Shown in pieces: positions 57,036 through 64,000 of a DNA stretch of 64,000 nucleotides. This DNA comes from Lepidodermella squamata (Eukaryota > Gastrotricha). The stretch spans positions 3,844,001 through 3,908,000 of the forward strand of contig JBLDXI010000029.1 of NCBI GenBank assembly GCA_047495785.1, written 5' to 3'. A program made the translations under genes and the position numbers. The notes under the pieces were generated by a model that worked only from the letters and a program-made list of their open reading frames with translations, was not told where the DNA came from and did not search any database. Positions within the stretch are counted from its first letter, which is position 1, and each line of letters begins with the position of its first letter.

Positions 57036-57459
57036 CGATTCTGTCGAAAGTCCTTTTCTGAAAGTCTCAGGTTACATATTTACGTCAACCGTTAAAAGTC
57101 CTTTGGAAATCGTGCCAAACAGCTGTTTCGTTGACTTCATGACGTCATAGGTCTATGTAGCTCTCTTGCTTATTCTGGAAATAATGACGCACGCACCTTC
57201 TGATAAATTTAGATGTGGATGTTTTTGACACAGAATATTGTGACACGCAACGGCTTTTAAACTGAATATGAGACCACATCAGTTTATCATAACATTTATT
57301 CACCACTGCACCATTGGGTAAATTGCGATTTCGTAAACATCACTCTGAAATTCATTCGATTGCTGAAGGCCGGTAAAACGTGGGCGCTGATGGCGCCTGA
57401 TAACTGATAATTCTAAAATCAAACGTCTTCCCTCTTTGGAGTCAACTCGTAACATCGAA
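57036..57459. other. Spacer with paired GATA words
   Basis: Upstream of the minus-strand GPCR and of tRNA-Ser. It contains CTGATAACTGATAA at ~57399-57412. No gene. Confidence 0.4.
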
Positions 57460-57541
57460 GCTGCTATGCCCGAGTGGTTAAGGGGTCTGACTTGAAATCA
57501 GATGCGGTCTCCGCGCGTAGGTTCAAATCCTACTGGCAGCG
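57460..57541 (+). tRNA. tRNA-Ser (anticodon TGA)
   Basis: A full cloverleaf of 82 bases: acceptor GCTGCTA/TGGCAGC, anticodon stem TCTGA/TCAGA with loop CTTGAAA, long variable arm (GCGGTCTCCGC core), T-arm GTAGG/CCTAC with TTCAAAT, and discriminator G. The long variable arm and discriminator G are the Ser identity set. A run of six T follows at 57543, a good polymerase III terminator. No intron. Confidence 0.95.
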
Positions 57542-57584
57542 ATTTTTTCTTCAAGATCTTATATTTATCAGTTTTATTAATTTC

Positions 57585-58579
57585 TCACATCCCAGTTGAA
57601 ACATGTTTCGAAGTGAGTCTTTCACTTATGTCCCACAATTTTGCTGCTTTATCATCATCCTGGCCAATCCACCATAATGCAGTAACCGCCTTTTTCCTGA
57701 ATTCGAAACAGCCATTTTTATAATTCAATTAAAGCCTATAAATAGAACTCACGTGAAATATTGACCGGAATACTGCTCCAATCCAGGCTGCGTTGCGCAA
57801 TACATTGTTGTAGCTATTCCCTCTTGAACCGTTGATATTAGGAACCATTTGATCGGTTTCCCAATTATCCTCAACCACAAAGGCTTTTCCTTTCGAAAAC
57901 CATCACCAGCATTCGTCAGTATCATGCCAGGGTGAACGCTGTAAACTGTCACCCCAGAATGTGGTTGCCCGGGGGTTAAATTCAACCTTCTATCCAACTC
58001 GCGGCCGAATAAAATGTTCGCTAATTTTGACTGAGCGTAGGCCATAAAACCACTGTAAGGTCGGTTCTCCCAGTTAGGATCGTCAATATTAAAACCCCAT
58101 GGCAACGTCATTTGATACGAATAAGACGACAAAATCACCACTCGACTTGGGGCTGATTTCTTTAGTAGGTCCATCAGTAAATTTGTTAGGAGGAAATGAC
58201 CCAGGTGATTCGTTCCGAATGCGATCTCGAAGCCATCTTTAGTGACGGCCCTCTCTGACCCTCGCGTAACTACGCCAGCATTGTTGATCAGAACATGAAG
58301 TTGCTCCTCGGTCTCGTTTATGAGTACCGCGAATTTTCGAACTGATTCCAGTGAGGCGAGGTCCAGTTGGCGAACAGCCAGCTTTTCTTCGGGAATCCCA
58401 GCTGCCTCGCGAATGTACTTCACAGCTTCTTCGCCTGCTTCAAGTCTTCTACAGGCTAGAATTACTCGAGAAGCGCCGGATTTTACGAGTTCCAGGGCGG
58501 TTTCGCGCCCGAGACCAGTATTAGCACCGGTTACGAGGCAAACTTTGCCTACGATCGACCATTCAATAGGTTCATCCAT
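57585..58579 (-). CDS. Short-chain dehydrogenase/reductase, retinol-dehydrogenase-like (SDR A)
   Basis: Two exons, 57753-58579 and 57585-57696 on the minus strand; 312 residues. The cofactor motif is TGANTGLG with an Arg-rich loop after ACRR, which favours NADP(H). NNAG is present, the catalytic motif is SSYSYQ... with YAQSK (Tyr and Lys present), and PG follows. The C-terminal exon has AAKLWDISERLTSK, like the AARKLWELSE ends of RDH11-14-type enzymes. I chose the Met at 58579 because it aligns with the neighbour SDR B (MDE.W...GKVCL.TGAN). A frame-extending Met lies at 58618. The exon 1 donor is GTGAGT. Expected reaction: NADP-dependent interconversion of a lipid alcohol or retinol; substrate not known. 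Confidence 0.87.
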
Positions 58580-58752
58580 TGTTTCAAATCGACCTAAAGA
58601 AAATGCTATTAGGAACAAAAATTATCTGTTATTAGTAAAGAGTTTATCTATTACGACTCTTATCTCTGTCCATTGTGAGAGGTGCCAGATTGTGCTAACA
58701 GAACGCTTCACTCTTCAGTAATATCGGTCAAACAGTTATAATTTCTTTGTAA
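58580..58752. promoter_or_regulatory. Shared bidirectional promoter of the SDR pair
   Basis: Only 173 bases separate the start codons of SDR A (minus) and SDR B (plus). The space must hold both promoters. No strong TATA on either strand; AT-rich in the middle. Confidence 0.5.
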
Positions 58753-59992
58753 ATGGACGAATCTTGGGATATCAAAGGCAAGGTCTGCCTGATCACTGGT
58801 GCTAATGGCGCTATAGGCCGAGAAACAGCAGTCTCATTGGCTAAATTAGGAGCTAAGCGCCTGATTTTCGCTTGCCGTAGCCTCGAAGCAGCAAATGAAA
58901 CCATCAATTACGTTTGCGAGAAGGCTGGAATCCCGTCATCTGAAATAGGATCGAAATTCGCTGTTTACCAGGTGGAACTCGCCTCGCTGAGCAGTGTTAA
59001 AGAATGTTGTAAGCAAATCATCGAAAATGAGGCTGAACTTCACCTGCTCATCAACAACGCCGGAATCATGGCTGCTGGTAACAAAGTTGTATCTCAGGAT
59101 GGATACGAAGCAACATTCGCCATAAATCACCTCGGTCATTTTCTCTTGACAACAAGCCTTTTGGATTTACTGAAAAGGTTAGCTCTATTAATTATTGGGG
59201 AAATTTTGATAATTTTTGAGGGTTTTGTTAGGTCAGCTCCAGCAAGAATTGTTCAAGTCGCTTCTTTAGCCTACAAGTTCTGCTATCCCTCAGGATTCCC
59301 AATCGCAGATCCAAATTTCAAGCATAGATCCTACTCGTCTCTACCAGCTTACAATCAGTCGAAACTAGCTAATGTACTATTCATTCACGAGCTAAACAAG
59401 CGGCTAAAGGCAGAAGGCTGTAGCAATGTGACAGCGTACAGCCTCCACCCAGGCCACGTTCGAAGTAATTTGATCAACAAGAGCAACAAAACGCTGTTCT
59501 ACCTGTCGAAGCCAGTTCGCGCTATTTTCTATACAACCCCGGAGAATGGGGCGAAAACAGTTGTACACGTAGCAACAAAGTCTGGAATTGAGCAGCATTC
59601 TGGAAAATATTTTGACAAGCAAGTTTTTCAATTTTAAGGGCATGGCTAGTGGGCAATCTGAAGTTTGAAGTTCTAGCCCTAGATTCCCCTGAGCTATAAT
59701 TTTTCGAGTTTCGTCTTGGTTGCCTTTTCCAGAATCCCAAGGTGCATAAATCATCAAAAGGCTAAAATCACAATAAATCAGAAAATTGTGTGCGAGGACA
59801 CGTAATTCTAGAGCTAGAGCTTCCATTTTAATGGGAAAATAATTAGACCCAATCTTTTATAATTTCAGTGGCAATCGTGATGTCGAGGAGTTGTGGAATA
59901 TCGGCAAGGACGACGTCAAATCCAGTCAGCTGTGGCAACTTAGCGAGGATCTGATTTCAGCAGCTTTCAACGTCGCCTCATTAACCAAATAG
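58753..59992 (+). CDS. Short-chain dehydrogenase/reductase, retinol-dehydrogenase-like (SDR B)
   Basis: Model: exons 58753-59177, 59232-59618, 59869-59992; 311 residues. TGANGAIGRE (Rossmann motif), ACRS loop, NNAG, an active-site stretch VASLAYKF with YNQSK supplying Tyr and Lys, and HPG follow the RDH11-14 pattern. The first intron is 54 bases. The second intron begins with GC (AA|GCAAGT) and ends with TTTCAG. It is the only choice I found that restores the frame to the C-terminal DVEELWNIGKDDVKSSQLWQ-type end found in SDR A (DDDKAAKLWDISE). Without it, translation would stop at 59637 with a truncated end. Divergently paired with SDR A, about as similar to it as expected of an old duplicate. 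Confidence 0.85.
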
Positions 59993-60111
59993 AAATGTAA
60001 AATGTGACACCGCACTTGAAATAAAATTGAACATCACACTTTATTTTTCTATTAAATATAATAAATTATACCCAATTTTTAGGCTTGCGAAAATTTATGT
60101 TAAGCAACACG

Positions 60112-63100
60112 TTATTCAAATGTCAACAATTCGTTGTATTTACTAGCCAGAGCTAATACGTGGCCACTAGTTGCATTCCGAAGTGCTAGAGCAAATGACC
60201 ACAGCTCCCAGCCAGTTTCCGCCGATACCCAAACGGGCGGCATTAAGGTCCACAGCCGAGCATCGCCTTTCATTTCAAAAATCTGAAGCCGGAAATTTCG
60301 ATCGTCCGCTACAATCAGCCGTCCTGCTGGGTCGAACTGAATCTCACGCGGGCTGTAGACTGATCCGGCCATACTTATAGCAGCCCGGTTCCACTTCGCA
60401 ACAGTAGTTATGTACCGGAAGCCTTCCTTCAGCGAACTGACATGCCTGTGGTACAGCGATACCTCCTGCGAATTCTCGGCCCGTCGGACGAAAGACGCGA
60501 AATCTGTTGCGTAGAGATCGACAGAATGCGTTAGACTGCTGCTTATCGCAAGGAGCATAACGCGAATATCATCGTCATCATTATCGTCGTGACCCTCCAA
60601 GGTATTAGCTTCATACATGTTGTAAAGCTGGGCTGTTGTCGCGAAATGGAAGGCAACGTAACTAGGTCTCTGGGTCAATTTAATCGAAGCGAGTAGTTTC
60701 GCCCTTTCGTTTTGCGGCGGCAAGTACCATACAGAAATATCGCCAGTTTTTGACAGGCCATCACAAGCGTAGAGAAGCCTTCGTTGCGAATCGATAGCAA
60801 GAGACGTGAAATACCGATCTCCGTTTGACAAAACGAGAAAATCGAGAGGAACTCCGTCGTAGTTCCAGTCCTTTTGTAAATCGGCCAGGCTGGCCCGATA
60901 GATACCAGCTGGGTGAGTTGATAACGTAAAAAACAGGTCGCCGGATGGTTTATCGAGTACAGCATGGTTGACCCCGACCATTGTTTCATTCTCACTGTTA
61001 CTTTCCATGTATTCGTGGAGAAGCTCATCGGGCAGAAAAATTGAACTTTCCCACTGAACCTGGGACCAGTCAGCTTTATGAAGCTCCTGAAGGAAATTTC
61101 GAGACTTTAAGGTGGCATTTTTGAAATTGTTTTACTTACGATAACTTCTCCATGATAACAGACCACCACAATGGATTGCGTTTCCTCTGAATGGCCTGGA
61201 TTTTCGATTTTAATAATGGCTTGGACATCAGATGGCAATGAAATCAGTGTTCGGGAGAATCGCTTTTTCCAGTGCGTGTAATACGGCGCCTTGAAGAAAG
61301 GATTGACTTTTGGAGCTTCCTCTGGGATCGGAATCCTTATTGGCTCTGATAACACGGTTTTCTCTGCGACTTCAACATTAATTGGCGATGTCGCTGTTGA
61401 AGTTTCGGTTGACGTAATAGTCGACGTTTGAGTGGTTGTAGTAGATTCAGTTGTAGTTTCAGTTGTAGTTTCAGCAGTAATTGAACTAGGTTCCTGTGTC
61501 GTCGGCTTTGCTGTCGCAACTCGGACTAATCTCGAGATACATGAACCAATCGGAGGTTGCCATGAGTCTTTTTCCACGCAACTGCTGATATTAGCCGGGC
61601 CTTGTACTATGTAACCGATAGAACAGTGTAGAGTCACGTTTGAATACAAGGGAACAGCATTGTAAGGGGCGACTGTTATACCATCCATCATGAAAAACGC
61701 ATTTTTAACATAGGGTATGATGCACTAGGAATTAGAAGGATGTAGATTCAGTAATTGAGGAGCTTTCTAGCTTACTTCTTTCCGGTTTTGGGTGCTTGAA
61801 GTCATATTCCCGCCTCCAGGAGCTAAACACGCGCCAGGGTAAGACCAGGCTCCATTATCGTTGCAAATAATCGAGTTAGGGTCATGCGATTGCAGCTTGA
61901 AGCCCGGGTTGCACCTCAAGTCACGGATGGCTCCTATTTCGAAGGTTCCATTTGTGAAAAATCCATTCTCGACAATTGGAACTGGCCCGCAAGATGTTGG
62001 CTTTTCAGGAATCTTTGTCGTCCGTGTCATGTAAGCTGAGGCCATCAAAATCGAAGAACCTGTGTTGGTGATGGATTTTACCCACGGTAAAACAGAGCAA
62101 ATCCTGAATAATTCATGGATTACTTGTGAAATGAAGTCTTTCGGGAAATTACCTGCTGTAAATCCTAGGGACGCCTTGATAAGTTTTGCAAGCTGTTGAG
62201 TTTCGAATCGAGAGAACGCCGATTTGGTACCAAGAATCTTTGACATGGCACATAAGAGGGTCACCAGGTTCACCGATGAGGCAAGACCTGTATCCTTCAT
62301 CATCACCCCCAGCACACATTCGAGTCTTCGCGAAATATGCTGACTTTGAAACTCTCGAACAGATCGCATAAGGCTGGAGGGGTAGGGCGGCTTTCTTCAA
62401 AACACTCAGTTTTTGGTCTAAAATTTTTAGATTTAGATTTTAGATTTTTAGATAGATTTGCTATCATTGCGAAAATAGGAAATTAAGTCTTACCTCTGCT
62501 TATCGGGTTCCAACTCGCTGTAACAGCAACCTGGCAGTTATCAACGGTCGTACTGCCCTCGGAGTAGCTAGCAGGAGCTTGGCATAGTTCGTCGGGTAGC
62601 TTGATAGGCCGAGTTTGTGGTGTAAGTCTAATGGCCATGTTCAGTTTCAGCAAGGCGAAATCGTAATTTTGAGGCAGTCCATTCTCGTCCGTTACGTAAT
62701 CAGGATGCGGAACAACCAGTTCAGCAAAGGTCCGAACTTCACGGGGCTCGTTATTAAGCGCCATGTTATATTTACCCAAGCTCGCTATTACCCTAAAAAT
62801 GGTTTAATAAAATTCAAAAAAATATCGAAAAATTTGAATTTAACTCACACTTTCGATTTATGACCGTTTGTAGTCACGCAACTTGCGGAGGTTAGCAACC
62901 AACTTGGTGTTATAAGGGTCGCCCCGCAAGTCTTCCGTGGTTTCCCATCAAAAAATGCCTCAAGACTGGCCTAATGAAAAAAAAATTGCAAAATGTCTCA
63001 GCTTCGGGTGAGAGTCTCACCATCCATGGGAACTCATGCGGAGACGTGAGAATGTTTTTGTCCTCTTCCTGGAAATCTTCCTCGGCTTCATCGCTGTACT

Positions 63101-63218
63101 CCAAAGGTTGATGTTCTTCTTCGAGCTCGGCTTCTTGTTCATGATCTATTTCAATGTCAATCGCTAATAATCGATTAGCGATAGTTAGGAAGATCAAACA
63201 ATGAGTTATAGTAAGCAT
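60112..63218 (-). CDS. Serine protease homologue with two sushi domains and a propeller-like C-terminus
   Basis: Minus-strand exons: 63021-63218, 62849-62970, 62494-62792, 62153-62390, 61776-62103, 61140-61724, 60112-61086; 914 residues, phases consistent. Signal peptide MLTITHCLIFLTIANRLLA, then a very acidic pro-region. A trypsin-like domain starts near residue 58 (PHEFPWMASL). The usual TAAHC is LLTSASC (His lost), Asp is kept in NYDFALLKL, and GDSGGP is replaced by GEPGDP (Ser lost), so it is a pseudoprotease. It ends with PRIYSRICSVLPWV. Sushi 1 spans ~324-378 (CGPVPIVENG to GACLAP) and sushi 2 ~396-455. A Thr-rich stretch follows, then about 320 residues with propeller-type strands (NGDRYFTSLAIDSQRRLLYACD, IQFDPAGRLIVADDRNFRLQIF), possibly NHL/yellow-like. 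The exon 4 acceptor (GAAAG) is weak. Secreted; a scaffold or immune/coagulation cofactor role is inference. Confidence 0.75.
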
Positions 63219-64000
63219 TCGTGGTAAGTTTCCGCGAAAAAATTGCGAAAAGCAATAAAACTAACACGCGATGGCGTCGGCCTTAACGACAATGTTTATC
63301 GCGCTTTGAAACAGTAAATAAAAGTGACACTTGACCATTATTTCATCATTATATCCGCGGCGGTGTATATCGCTTTCATATCATCGGTGCGACTGCTACC
63401 TGGTGTATGATGATGATACATGTTGTAATAAAGAAGACAGCAGCCACTTGAGCGGCTTGTTGTTAAATATTTATTTGTGTGTAGTTCGGCTTTGATTCAA
63501 AGCGCGTGTAGTACGAGACTCACTTGTTGGTTGAGCGCTAAAAATGAGCGCTGGCGTAAACAAATTAAGCAGCGCTTTCACAATGGCACGCGCGCAAAAA
63601 ACTTCGTGCGCACTGGCAGATGCGCTCAACGCACTCGCGCACAAGAACTGAGCAAATACTAAACCTAGAAATTATTTCAACATAGGACAGAAAACTATGG
63701 GATCAAACCGAGGTAATGGGTTCTCTCTGATCTTATGCGTTGAAAATTTCCACTTTTAATAGGTTTTAATTTGACTCAAGAGCTCAATTAAATTTAGTAG
63801 CTCGAAGATTTCAAGTCTAAATTCAATTCTAGAATTCCCCAAAATTGAGTTTATCGTCATCCAAAATCCTAATAATCTCAATTATCATCATTGCTAAGTG
63901 TCCATTGGGCAAACAACACAATTGCCTTAAGGCCCCGCGGTTTTTTTGGGCTTTTGCCAAGGGTCCCCATAATTTCTGACTCTCGTTAGGAATTCCATAG
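63219..64000. other. Window end, upstream of the protease homologue
   Basis: The promoter of the minus-strand gene should lie in the first 200-300 bases. The rest is AT-rich. A 61-codon frame at 63477-63662 has no supporting feature. No other structure seen. Confidence 0.35.

Noticed and set aside
63477-63662. Short frame near the window end
   Set aside because: 61 codons with no supporting motif, splice signal or conservation evidence.

Overview
This is nuclear DNA of a small-genome invertebrate animal. Genes are split by many short GT-AG introns (often 50-60 bases), there is a eukaryotic type II tRNA-Ser, and AATAAA signals follow genes. The products are typically metazoan: class C (GABA-B-like) GPCRs, sushi domains, a trypsin-fold protein, and retinol-dehydrogenase-like SDRs. 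I cannot name the phylum; no rRNA or mitochondrial marker is present. All exon models were built by hand from splice signals and reading-phase bookkeeping, and every model given sums to a whole number of codons.

Positions 1-43400 are dominated by a tandem family of secreted Cys-rich proteins that I could not assign to a named family. I use local labels CRG-1 to CRG-9. The ancestral gene has six exons: two tiny exons for a signal peptide, two small Cys exons, one ~570-600 base exon with EB/EGF-like Cys spacing, and a last exon ending in a GPI-anchor-type hydrophobic tail. CRG-4, -5, -6 and -8 are single-module and similar. CRG-7 and CRG-9 are diverged single-module genes. CRG-1, -2 and -3 are ten-exon genes in which two modules are spliced in phase into one ~650-residue protein. 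CRG-1, CRG-2 and their 3' flanks form ~7-8 kb tandem duplication units, with CRG-3 starting a third. A chimeric dead copy lies at 28620-30130.

Mobile DNA is nested through this array. There is a foldback element in intron 3 of each two-module gene, a 226-base CAGGG-ended element, a 300-base hAT-type MITE with 8-base target duplications, and two ~195-base MITEs with ~46-base inverted repeats. There is also a hAT-type transposase fragment with a 172-base tandem repeat inside CRG-3, a tRNA-related SINE-like block, and a decayed non-LTR retrotransposon.

Positions 38700-64000 hold unrelated genes, most of them for membrane or secreted proteins. In order: a GABA-B-like receptor; CRG-9; a small Pro/Tyr-rich membrane protein; a secreted protein with two MRH-like domains; two paralogous GPI-type PQQ-propeller proteins sharing a GATA-rich core promoter; a GPI-type protein with two LamG-like domains; a second, intronless GABA-B-like receptor; tRNA-Ser(TGA); a divergent pair of SDRs; and a serine-protease homologue that has lost catalytic His and Ser, fused to two sushi domains and a propeller-like C-terminus. 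The overall picture is a locus rich in cell-surface and secreted proteins, with a fast-evolving Cys-rich array. Functions beyond fold level are inference.
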